Assembly: GCA_963921425.1 (NCBI GenBank)
Contig: OY992834.1
Span: forward strand, 2,604,001 to 2,668,000
DNA: 64,000 nucleotides
Direction: 5' to 3'
Origin: Dryas octopetala
Taxonomy: Eukaryota; Streptophyta; Magnoliopsida; Rosales; Rosaceae
The position numbers and the translations under genes are program-made. Below the pieces are notes generated by a model. That model did no database searches. It had not been told where the DNA came from and saw nothing but the letters and a program-made list of their open reading frames with translations. Below are positions 53,136-64,000 of this stretch, piece by piece. Position 1 is the first letter of the stretch; each line of letters opens with the position of its first letter.

Positions 53136-54837
53136 TCATCTCCTTTGTGATTTAGCCCTTGTCATATGCATCCTGGCATGATGATCAGCTCGTTGCATCC
53201 CATATCCTTGATAATCTGTATCATTCTCGTCGTTCTCTTGGTCTTCATCATCCTCCATGTCCACCACATTTGCAATCTCCTTCCGTCTTCCGACACCCAC
53301 CTTGAGCCAGTCAACCACTTCGATCATGGTGGGCCGGTTATCAGGGTTACTATCCGTACACTTGATGGCAATCATGACCGTTGATTTCAGTTGTTCTCGA
53401 TCATACTTGCCCTTCAACCTTGGATCTGCAATGTGATTGAATGCACCCTTTTGGACATAGGGCGTGGCCCATTGCACAATGTCACGCTTTACTCCGCCGG
53501 GGAGTTTCTCTATTGGCTTTTTGCCGCTAATGATTTCTAAGAGCAAAATCCCAAAGCTATAAACATCACAACTCTCTGAAACTTTTCCCCACATGGCATA
53601 TTCTGGAGCCAAATACCCAAGAGTACCCTTTACCCTAGTGGTCAGATGACTAACACCATCAGGAATCAGCTTTGCAAATCCAAAATCAGCAACTTTTGCT
53701 TCAAATTCATTGTCTAAAAGCACGTTGCTAGCCTTTATGTCTCTGTGTATTATATGAGGATTGGACTCATGGTGCAGGTACCTAAATTAACAATATTAAG
53801 TAATTCAAACATATATACTCAAAAACTTAATTAACAATAACAATTTTAAGATCAATGACCTTTGAATTTCAGGAAGGTTTGAGAATCATGGTTTAATTTT
53901 TTATTTTATAGAGTCTACTAAATTAAAATTATTTTGGGGAATTAATTGGAGATTTATTAGTTTAATTACTTACAATAAACCTTCGGCAGATCCAATGGTG
54001 ATGCTCATTCTTCTTGGCCAATCAAGAAGACAATCGGCTGCAAGTTGGCCATGCAAATGGGTGATCAAGCTATGATTAGGCATGTAATCATAGACTATAA
54101 GTCTTTCATCACCTCCGGCATAGAATCCTCGCAGGCCTAACAAGTTTTTGTGTCTCACCCTCCCAAGTATTTCTACTTCCACTGCAAACTCCATCTCTGC
54201 CTTTGCACTCATCGTTTTCAATCGTTTCACTGCTATCTGCATATATATATATAATATATGACCAAAGTCACTACCAATTCAACAAAATATTTGAGAAAAA
54301 AAAATTTTGTAGCTAGCTGCTCGATATCATAAGTAGAATTAATGAAATTGAAACGAGAAAGGAGTTAGCTCAGGTGGTACTGAGGGACAGTGGAGATCCA
54401 TTCCAATGAAACCAAAAAAATAAAATAGAAAAAGATGGAGAATTAAAAGATGAACATGATTGCCTCGACGCCTTTACTTGTTCGACCCCAATAAACGCTT
54501 CCAAAGCCGCCTTCTCCAATCTTGTTATCATGGTGGAAATTGTTGGTTGCATGAAGAAGCTCCTTGAGAGAGTATATATCCCAAGGGTAATCCCTATTCT
54601 TGTGCACCCTAATTAAGTAAACAACCCCAAAATTAATGAAAACAGTAACAATTAAACATTATCAACAATATCATCATAGCCTAGCGATAAGATCGAATTA
54701 AGTGTTCGATCTATATGTGCTCATGATGACTAGGTAACATACCTGGGCTCTGATGAATTAGGTTGATCCTCTTTCTCAGAGCTGCAACAAAAGCAGTTCC
54801 AGCCGGGCATTTTCTTTGGGAGGAAAGCACAAACCAT
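53136..54837 (-). CDS. PTI1-like receptor-like cytoplasmic kinase, 4 exons
   Basis: A cytoplasmic or membrane-associated Ser/Thr (possibly dual-specificity) kinase, closest in memory to the PTI1-like kinase At3g15890; physiological role unknown. Exons (minus): 54837-54743, 54608-54464, 54236-53974 and 53781-53136. Phases join to 1149 nt, 382 residues. There is no signal peptide or transmembrane segment; the N-terminus has a Cys cluster (WNCFCC) that could be acylated. Kinase motifs are complete: GEGGFGSV (63-70), IAVKRL with Lys84, HRDIKASN (180-187), DFG (200-202), [34 protein letters not shown]. The C-terminal tail is acidic ([15 protein letters not shown]). Intron 2 needs a GC-AG pair (GAG|GCAATC), because the family sequence SKGVE|IAVKRL continues exactly there. 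An active kinase is expected. Confidence 0.93.
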
Positions 54838-57800
54838 AACTGATTTATTATGGGGAGTACTGGATTAATCAATGGACTGTGACTGTGTGCGTGTGAGAGG
54901 GATCGATGGATGGAGGGAGAAGACAAAAGGGTTGATATATGATCAATGCAAGAAGCAGGCAAATATTTCGGAAACTCGATCTGAAGCAAAAGGGAAGGAG
55001 TCTTATGGTGAAGACAAAAGGCAGAGCCTTGGAAGTCAAGGAATTTAATTTATGTTACATATATTCAAATGTATTCTACTCCACAACAACAACAACAAAT
55101 CTTAGGCTGTTCACAAGCAGCTAGCCCTCAACCTGGTGTACTCTAGTGCTTGTTAGCTTTTGCCCAACACGCCATATTTTTTCATTGGAAATGTCACATT
55201 TTTTATTTTGTGAGACTTTCTTGGAAAGTTATTTTATGTATTTGGTACTCCATAAAGTATTAGACACGTACGTATGTGGTATAAATTTAAATAAACTAAT
55301 TAACTTTAATATAATTGTTTTTGAAGATATATTATATATGTAACCTTTTTTATATATACAGTTGAAAGCGACGGGATCACCCGCCATGAAGTTGGCTCTG
55401 TACCCATCAATTAATCACGACCTTTCAAAGTTCTGATGCAGCGCAAATTAGCTAGCTAGCCGAGCTATATATTAACTTTAATTTGTGATAAAATACTTGG
55501 GCTAGAACCAGCTAAGAATAGGTCGCAGTCAGCTATACATATATATAATAATTAGCTGTAATTGATATATGTTTACATTGAATACAGAATCGATCAAAGA
55601 GTTTTGTCGATTACCGGAAAAAATAAAAGGAGAGGAATTGTTTGTAAACTCTCTTGATAAAAAAAATAGATTAAGGGTCAGTTTGATATTACTGTGAGAA
55701 AAAATAGCTGTGAAGTAAGACAGCTGTAAAGTAAAGTTAGCTGTAAAGTTAAACAGTTAAATGTTTGATAAACTATATTTTCAAAAGTGTTATAAGTATA
55801 AAAAATAATATCAAAGTGTTAATATAAAAATGCCGTGAAGTGTGTTAATATAGTTAATTAAGCTAATGCCAAATTCAATGACCTCTAGCCTGATGGCACC
55901 TTTTTTCTTTTACAAGAGTGCGAAGATTGAAATCAGTATTCAAGTTGAGTCCAACTTCGTCTTATGATTATTTGTTTTTTATTTTTTTACAGCTGGTCCC
56001 AGGATTATGTCAAAATATCCTTTTTAACCTTTGAAACAAGGATTGAAAAATAAAAAAGAACTTCCAAACAAAGAATAGTAGTTTTTTTTTTTTTAATAAT
56101 AGCCAAAGAATAGTAATTCTATTGCTCAATGGTGAATATGATTAGTTCTTGTAATTAATAAATGCGATGACTACTCTAGTGGTGAAGTAGACTGTTCAAG
56201 TTGAATGAAATAATCAAATGTAGACGGATGATATCTCACCTTCAGCATATCAATAAGACACTACCCAAATTCGTCCCATTAGTCTGGGGCCATCTCCATG
56301 ATTTTGGAAAATAGATTTAAATCCATTCTTTTCCTAACAAAGTGCCCATATCTAATAGGTAGACCTATTCATGATGATGAGAATAAAAAAAATTAATAAA
56401 GACTACAATAATTATAGTTAAAAACATAGAAGGATGAGATCTCATCCACTGGCACTTATTGTATGTGCATCTTAACGATCTAAATTTGATCTAACAGGCA
56501 AGATGCAGTTTCTCAAATTAATCTTCAATGTAAGTTCTCATCAAAGTTTATAAACTAGTATAATTGCTAGCTAGACAAAAAAAAAAAAAAAAAAAAAGAG
56601 TTGTCTCTTTTTCTTGGCCTGAAATCTAACTATATAATTTAAAAAGGTATATTAATATTGTTTAGGGTTGAAATATTTGTGCGTAAGAACCTTTGAAAGT
56701 AAATAAATTAATACTATATTCTAAAATTATAAATTCGTAGTTCACATATATTATAACACATAAATTAGCATAAATTGATCACTCAAATTTTAGCCTTTAG
56801 GTATAATAGTAAAAAAAATGATAAAATAAGCACCTGGCCGCACAATCTTCCAATCGATCGATGTATCTCAGGTCCTCAGGCTGTGCTCATTGGATTGTCA
56901 CTAACTGTAGAGAGAGAAGCCGAATTTTTCCACTTTCATCGAAGCCCCTTCCCCTCCCCTCCCTAATTCGCTATTTCTATTGCTATTTAAAAGTCTTACA
57001 GTTGACCAAATATCATATATATATATATATATAGCCTAGGCTCCTAGCTTATGAAAAAAAAATTGCCTATACCCTTAATTTTTAAAATAAAATAATAATA
57101 ATAATAATAATGAATAAAAAATCCAATCCCAACAATTAATTAATTAAAAGCTACCCTGCAGGTACACTCCAACTCCAATCCCACTCATAAATAAAATTTA
57201 ACATGTCAAATTGTAATATTAATGTAGGGTCTGGGACTCTGGGGTGTGCCAAGGGGTAGTAATGATTAATGAACATTGTAAGATGAGTAGGAGGCTGAAT
57301 CCAGTTCTGCACAACGTGGAGATCATTTGTATTGTTTATTTGGAACATCCTTGTCGTTAATCATGCATGATTAACCCTGCTTAATTATTAGGCCCTACTC
57401 TCCAGTTGGGCCTTACATTGCTTAGTTCTCCCCTCCTTATATTAGGCCGTTTTTGTCTGGACTCTTATTGGGCTTCCTAGGCCCCATGGTTGTTTTTAAG
57501 TTTCTGTATCGTTTTTGGGCCCTTAATTGCCCTCCTATCAAGAACTTCTAAATCTGGATTCTGGAAGAAATACAAATATAATGAACGTCCCGACATAAGT
57601 CATGGGTTGTTTAATTTAAACCATATATATGCTTTGCATTATTGCATATTTCTCTCAAAATTGACTTGGGAATATCTCCTTTTCTTGAGGGTTTTTTCTT
57701 TTTTGGAAAGGAGTTAGCAAATTAAGTGACAAATGAGTGAACCTCGCTTAAGTCAGAAGGGCATCCAGAACTGCTGGTACATGTGTATATTTGAATACAG

Positions 57801-60023
57801 TTGACTGTACTAGCTACAACCTCATCAATATGCCCAAGGGTTTAGTAGATTGATGGTGTATATATAGATATTTTATCAGGCCTTCATATAAATTTGCAGT
57901 ACTATAGCTGGATCCCCTTGTTAAGATTCCTCTATCCCTTGCAGTGATGATTCTTACTCCATTCTAGGTGATCTCCTCACCACATTGTTCAGGTAACTTT
58001 ACTGCAAATAATGGTCATATATATAGACACATGCAACTCATATATACATGCTTCTTAGAAGTAAAAAAGGTTATATACATATAATATCCTCATTGATGAA
58101 AAATGAAGACATTCTATTTCAAGCCTACAATTAATTAAATGATCGGAACTATTTATATTTTACGGCATCATTCAAAGATTATTCATGAAAAAAATTATCC
58201 AAATCGAAAATTGTTTAGCTGGTTTACTATCATTAACAACATTTCAATTTTATTTGAGAGACTTTATTTGTCCGCACAGTTTAAATGATTAAATAAATAT
58301 CGATTTGACTGATTTTTTATGGGAATAACTCTTAAAAAGAGACGTAAAAAATATACAATTCAGATCATTGAATACATTGCAGTGATGTGGTCCTTAGAAT
58401 TTTTTATTTTTCTAAAGTGAGAACATTCTCACTTGAAACTCTCTTTATAAATATATGTGTGTACACGTGTGCTGGAAACTCCAACACTAAATCTGTCAAG
58501 GTAATTAACTATGTGAAGACCCCAAAACACCTGCTAGCTTCTAACTAGTACAAAATATATGGATAACATGATGCGTCATTCAACTTTACACCATTAATGC
58601 TACGATGGAAGAAAGCACCAAGGTTATGATATATTCTGCATACTTTAAAAAGTCAGAGATCACTATATTAAGTAGTCCTCATGGTATATATACATACATA
58701 TAATAACGCTGAACACAAATTAAACAAATTAATTTTCATGCAAAATAGAATATTTACTTCCAGCAGTCCTAGCTGGCACTCAGATTAATTAAGGAATTTG
58801 AAAGCTGATGTGGTCTTAATTTGTACAATTATATAAACTAAGCTTATGCTGATTATAGATATTAATTATCAGGATGATCAATGAATTTTTCTGACGTTTC
58901 TTGCCAACAACTTAATCCAACTATATATATGAATTGCTTACAGATAGATATTATCATAGTTCACAAGAAGAAGAAAAGAAAAATCCTCTAACCTGCTAGC
59001 TAGTTTTTATAAATTTTATATATTAATACACAAAATTAACTGATGAATCTTACTGAGCAGCAACTGATGCAATAATTAATTTTTGTTTATGCATGTATGT
59101 GATGGTTTGAGATTAATGGTGTAAAACATTAATATACAAATGGAGCACTTATTTATCTGAAAGTATATGTTACACGACAGGCAATATTGAAAAAGTTTTT
59201 TTTATATGTAGCAGGCAGTAAATGTAAGGATATGTTAATCAAACTTGTACTTCTGATTGCTGATGTACGTATAGGTATATTTAGTGGAGATCGATATTCT
59301 GTTGAATCTATTACTAATAAGTCATCTTTGGTATCTAGCTAGAATTAGATTAAATAGGTTAATTCACTAAATTTAAAGTATATTGAAGAAAGAAATAAAG
59401 ATTAAGTCATAAGGAAAATTTATTTCTTCTAATTCCTATAAAATAGTAGGATATCAAAATTTACACAAAATTTATTTGTTAGCTTTTATTTCTATCTTTT
59501 TTTATTTTATTTTTTTTTAGAATAGTTCTATTTCTATCTTTAATAATATACCTTAAATCTAATAAGTTAGCCTTTATTTCTGTGAGCACGTAAGGAGCCA
59601 ATAAATTAAGAAAATAGATTATGAGCTAGGTTGACAACATGAACATCACATTGAACACGTACTGATGAACAACAGTAGCTGGCACGACTTTCTGCTATTG
59701 CATGAGCTAGTGAGCTCAAAGGATCAAATATCTATATATTTTCTATAATCTATAATAATAAGCCAATTAATTCCAAATATAGAAATTAAGTTTCCGAAAA
59801 GTTTTGAGTTACCAGATTTTCAAATCCAGTGCAATCTATTTTCAAATTCAAAGAAACTACTAGCTAGCTTGCTATAAATGAAACATCAGATTGAGCAACA
59901 AATACAAAACCAAGCTAGCACTCGGGTGTTTAATTTCTAATCAACTTAATTAAGGTCAATTAACGTACGTAGTGAAGAGATTACCTAGCTCGCTCGATCC
60001 GAACAAGAAATTAAGATATGTCG
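54838..60023. other. 5.2-kb intergenic region, no gene seen
   Basis: Upstream of the RLCK gene and downstream of the bHLH gene, both on the minus strand. Very AT-rich, with A/T homopolymers and (TA)n runs. A family C MITE lies at 58138-58380. Open frames are at most 75 codons and unrecognised. Confidence 0.6.
58138..58380. mobile_element. MITE family C, copy 3
   Basis: The left arm GATCGGAACTATTTATATTT and the right arm ending AAAATATACAATTCAGATCA are inverted copies. The middle holds AAAAATTATCCAAATCGAAAA paired with CGATTTGACTGATTTTTTAT. The layout matches 4221-4470 and 9600-9850. Ends are approximate. Confidence 0.5.
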
Positions 60024-61055
60024 TCACTCAGAATTGCAACAATATATATTTAGTTTGAGTTGCAACTCAGACAAATTGACACTTGCCGAATCCTCGTCTA
60101 CCTGTGAATTATTGAGCAAATATATACTGTGAACTTAATGTTTTGGATATGTATCGATGAATTCTGATATTCATGATATAAGTTAATTTATTACCTGGCA
60201 TTGAATGGTGTGAAACAACCTTTGATTTACTGTGGTGGAGGCACAACCAACAACGCTAAGACCTTGTTCAATTAACACTTTGAGCACTCCTGAAAGAGGT
60301 TTAGGCAAGGTGCCTTCCCCACTAGTACTAGTACTACTGCAGCGCGCGCTGCAGCTTATCAAAATCTCCACTCCATCCCAACAAGTTGGAAGAACCAAGA
60401 TGGAGCACTTATTAAGCAAATCGCTCCCCAGACTTTCAGAACATGTAGTTGACCTAATTTGAAGCTTTTCCCTCTTGCCATTCAGTTCTTGGATCTTCCC
60501 TTCCATGTGCTTTATGTAATTCACCGCCTCGGTCATGTGCTCGGTGATGGAACGCTTTCCCTGTAATTAATTATAACCCCATCAATTACAAAACCCTAGC
60601 TAGCAAGAAACATAAAATTGTCTAATTAATTAATTAAGACCCAAAATCATGACCTTGATGAATTCAGGAGGGAGGAGGGATCGAAGCGATTCATTCAGAA
60701 GTGCCATTTGCTGTCTTCTTTGGCGTTCGTTGTCCCGCCGCATCATCTTATTCCTATCATGACTAGCATTTGCTTCATGAATCCTTACCCCAATGTTTTG
60801 GGGATTATTAGCTAATATCATATCATCATCAACATCATGTTGCTTCCGGGCTTTTCCCACTTTGTTATTGGATAGACGATGACTTGATCCCTCAGCTGGC
60901 AAGACCTGGTGACCCCGCATCAGGAAAAGCTGCAGATCTTGTTGTTGCGTGATCATATGATTTTCTTGGTGAGGAATATTATTAATGGATGAGGAGATTT
61001 GGAATACCAAATCTTTATTGCTTTGATTAACATAATCACGATGGAAAGGAAACAT
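60024..61055 (-). CDS. bHLH transcription factor of the bHLH36/118/125 type, 3 exons
   Basis: Predicted nuclear dimerising DNA-binding protein. Exons (minus): 61055-60654, 60560-60195 and 60101-60024. Phases join to 846 nt, 281 residues. The bHLH spans about 101-161: basic part RNKMMRRDNERQRRQQ, helix 1 MALLNESLRSLLPPEFIK, exon junction, then helix 2 GKRSITEHMTEAVNYIKHM and a short zipper-like KIQELNGKREKL. C-terminal parts include LPKPLSGVLKVLIEQG and VNLSELQLKLN, the ACT-like tail of this clade. The family's usual basic His (HRE-IERQRR) is Arg here, while the Glu and following Arg are kept. Members of this clade are poorly characterised; no target is claimed. Confidence 0.9.
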
Positions 61056-62686
61056 TGAACACAGACTCTATATATATATCAATTGCGAACTAGGTGTAAG
61101 TTCTTTGATTATGTTATATGATGACGCGCGGAACTAATTATAATACACATACATTATTTTGTTAAGAGTAAGAGTATATATATATATATATACTACTGTA
61201 CTTGTGATCAGGTTGTTGAGGGATTTAAATATTAATTTTATATGCTTAAGATTCTTTGTTTGTATTGATGGAATTAACCCTTCTTCCAAAGTTCCAAGTT
61301 CCTTCCAGCTAGGGAGGTGCGTGCAAAGGTGGCGTTAACGTTGGACCGCATCATAAAGCTACATCCCTTGTGTTCTGTGTGTGGCACTCTTTAGTAGTTT
61401 AATTAGTCACTTTGTACTCAACCAATTACTGCCATTTACTTTCCCATTTGGTGGATCACCACCATGTCGGCAGTCGGGGCATATATGCCATGGGTTTCAG
61501 GGGACAGCTCCGAAACGTGAAATTAGCAAGCGGGCCTTAATTCTATTTAGAAGATCAAAGATGGTACACAATATAATTAGTTAAGATAATCCTCCAAATA
61601 ACATTATTCTTTTAATTAATCACTTATTTGGAATATAAAATACATTATCATTAATTGCAAAAGCAAGCTAATGGGACCCATGAACACAGTTTCCGGACTC
61701 CTTTTTTGAACTTCGAAAACTTTTTTTTTTAGTAACATACAAGAATAAGTACATGGAATTTTCTGTACATCCAAGGAATGCCTAGAAAACATTGACTTTT
61801 TCTCATCATCCCTAATTCAATTCGTTCCTTAAACAAGCCTAATTCAATTCGATATATAATATACTTTTGCTACTATTCTGGTTCATGACTTCTAGCTAGC
61901 ATAACTTGAATTTTCCATCAATAATTGTGATTGGGCCACCATGTTTATATTAGAAAATTGATTTTGAACACGTGTTCCTAATCAAAGGACGGTTGCCCAT
62001 ATTACAAACCAAGATACGGATATTATAATAATTATAATTATACGCAATTAATTAATTTGAGGAAGGAGAGCCGAAATATCAACAGTATCACGGCAAAGAT
62101 ATGACATACTATTCCTCTCTATTTTATTGTTATGGGCAGTCCACATATAATAATTCAACTAAATCTTTTTTTGTAAGTTCTTTTAAAGCCATATCGGTAA
62201 AGTTATTATCAAAAATGAAAGCAACATCCAAAAGACCCGAGATTAGCTTCGCTGTCTGTTTGTTTGTTTGTAGTTTTCGATCCCTCCCTAATAAAAACGC
62301 ATATTACATGTTTATTAAATATTTGTACAAAAACTTTTTTTTAGTTGCATACATTTATAATTGTATCCACATCATCAATGTCACATTTAGCTAGTCATGC
62401 ATATCTAATTTGTGATTTTCTCTAAACCGTATTTATAAAGAAATTTTATGCAAACTAGGTTTATACATAAAAATAATTTTATGTAGATTAATTAACATAT
62501 TTTTGTGATATATATATTATATATATATTAGTTATGATTACATGTTATGCAGGTATTGAAGAAAAACCGATCCTGTTTAATTAGTGGCCGTATAGGTCCT
62601 TTACATGCTTTCAAAGGTCGTTGGTCATGGACACACTAGTCATCATTATCACCAACCTTAAGTGAACTAGACTGAGAGTCTGATCA

Positions 62687-62975
62687 CACTACAAAAAATT
62701 AAATAATTAAGTCTTTTAGTCACAACTCTTTAGTCACAACATGTAACTAAAACTTTTTGCTACGGATTTTTTAGTTACAATATTTTTTTTTTTCTAAATA
62801 TTTTTTTTTGACTAAATGTTGTAATTAAAAATCCTGTGGCAAAAAGTTTAGCCACAACTTTTGACAACGTTTATTAACTAAAAATTGAGTTATTTACAAT
62901 AAAATTTGTAATTAAAAGTTTTAGTCACAATTAAATGTATTGGGTTGTGACTAAAAGATCCGGTTTTTTGTAGTG
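62687..62975. mobile_element. CACTA-type MITE (289 bp)
   Basis: The ends read CACTACAAAAAA and TTTTTTGTAGTG, the terminal pattern of CACTA (En/Spm) non-autonomous elements. Subterminal words TTTAGTCACAAC and GTTGTGACTAAAAG repeat in both orientations, as expected for transposase-binding subterminal repeats. No 3-base target duplication was convincing, so the superfamily rests on the ends alone. Confidence 0.65.
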
Positions 62976-63517
62976 ACTAGTGTTTTTTTTTTTTTGGGTC
63001 AGAATGTTATAGTGATTTATATTGGCCAAGTTGGAGCATATATTGCTGTTTTTGAATACCAATAGGCAATAGCCAAATCCATAATAATTAATTTTTTTAA
63101 TAAACGGGTTTTAAGAATAACAAAAGCATAGGTCGGAGATTGGGTCCTGACTCCTGACAGGTCCTATCTGCTCTCCACGACAAGCTACAAGCTAGGTTGG
63201 CACCACACCGTAAGACATGAGCTTCGTTGGTTTACTTAGCTGATGTGCATTCAACTAGTTCAGCTGTACGTGTTCAGGAAATCCGGAATGGTACAAATGA
63301 TTGTTTGGTTTTGGTTTAATTAGCTTTATTGGATGCATGCTTCTAAACACGATCGAGGAGACATTTTAGATTGTCTCAAATTCTCAATCTTTTGTTTTTA
63401 TATCTCAAGTTATTAAGATTATGGTATGACATATAATTTGATCTAATAATTAAAAATATATATGCTATGAAATTTGGTATAGATTGTATAGTTGAATTTT
63501 CCAACTGAAATATCCCC

Positions 63518-63698
63518 AAGTTGATTGCTTATCCCGAGTTCGAATCTCCAGTTCAATCTTTGGAGTCAGGCAGTAAATGAGGTAAAATTTTTTGTCAATC
63601 TCCAAAACCCGGTGTGGATTGCATGTCCTTGATCGGCCCAAAAAATTAGTCTAATGCGCGAAAGCTAACACATGACACCTTCGGTTACTAAAAAAAGA
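63518..63698 (+). mobile_element. possible 5'-truncated tRNA-derived SINE
   Basis: CCGAGTTCGAATCTCC (about 63534-63549) fits a pol III B box. The following 140 bases run to GGTTACTAAAAAAAG, a short A-ending tail like those of other plant SINEs. A clear A box and target duplications were not found. Confidence 0.45.
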
Positions 63699-63917
63699 AA
63701 CGCCGTAAAAACTCTGCGTGCATTAATCCACTTATGTTACAATATGGGTATATTTATTAATATTATATTTTTAAAGTATAAATTCGTCATCCACGTACTT
63801 ATATTACAACACATAGATTAACAACATCACGTGCCGGTGGTACAGTCACACCCAATAATGTTTTCATTTATTGATAACTTCATCCCATTGAATTTTATTT
63901 GTGACTACTCTTGGAAA

Positions 63918-63978
63918 TATTATAACACATACACTGGTTATACCACGTGTCAATATATTGGTTATACAAAATAATTTC
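63918..63978. mobile_element. MITE family B, terminal fragment
   Basis: TTATACCACGTGTCAATATA followed by TTGGTTATACAAAATAATTT matches the right end of family B copies at 3229-3405 and 5024-5800. The other half was not recognised. Confidence 0.55.
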
Positions 63979-64000
63979 TTCTACTCTTGTTACTCTAAGA

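Larger units (their letters stand above)
61056..64000. other. upstream region of the bHLH gene and terminal intergenic stretch
   Basis: Holds the bHLH promoter (TATA-type runs near 61067-61079 and 61170-61190, neither clearly placed), a CACTA-like MITE (62687-62975), a possible SINE (about 63518-63698) and one end of a family B MITE (63918-63978). No gene is recognised before the window ends. Confidence 0.55.

Overview
The window is eukaryotic nuclear DNA from a flowering plant. It is AT-rich, its genes are split by GT-AG introns, and several plant-specific families are present. The protein sequences look like core-eudicot genes, most likely Rosaceae and possibly Prunus, but that placement is inference from remembered family sequences, not from a search. 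A run of exactly 200 Ns at 30481-30680 marks a scaffold gap.

Layout, left to right. (1) 2370-8819, minus: a complete eight-exon MIKC MADS-box gene of the AGL6 type, with an unusually divergent MADS domain and transposon insertions in its introns. (2) 11517-16501, plus: a complete 22-exon gene for plastidic phosphoglucomutase; intron 6 uses a GC-AG splice pair. (3) 24613-25941, plus: a three-exon gibberellin 20-oxidase. (4) 30901-35460, minus: a tandem cluster of GID1-like carboxylesterases (CXE), with two intact intronless genes, two pseudogenes and a 3'-end relic. The assembly gap abuts it. (5) 39559-43121, minus: a four-exon gene joining an N-terminal trihelix DNA-binding domain to a C-terminal pseudokinase. 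(6) 53136-54837, minus: a PTI1-like receptor-like cytoplasmic kinase, also with one GC-AG intron. (7) 60024-61055, minus: a three-exon bHLH factor of the bHLH36/118/125 type.

These are independent single genes; nothing suggests a pathway cluster. The only functional echo is that GA20-oxidase makes active gibberellin precursors and the CXE family is structurally related to the GA receptor GID1, but the CXE genes keep esterase catalytic residues and are not receptors.

The long intergenic stretches hold no recognisable genes. They carry many short non-autonomous elements: a 1.29-kb Mutator-like element with near-identical 85-bp terminal inverted repeats and a perfect 9-bp target duplication, inserted about 470 bp upstream of the trihelix-pseudokinase ATG; two 401-bp foldback elements; several other inverted-repeat families; tRNA-derived SINE-like insertions; and a retroposed sequence nested inside a MITE. 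No array-like prokaryotic system, rRNA gene, intact tRNA gene or autonomous transposase was found. Exon borders were set by hand from splice signals, reading-frame phase and family resemblance. Transposon ends are less certain unless target duplications are stated.
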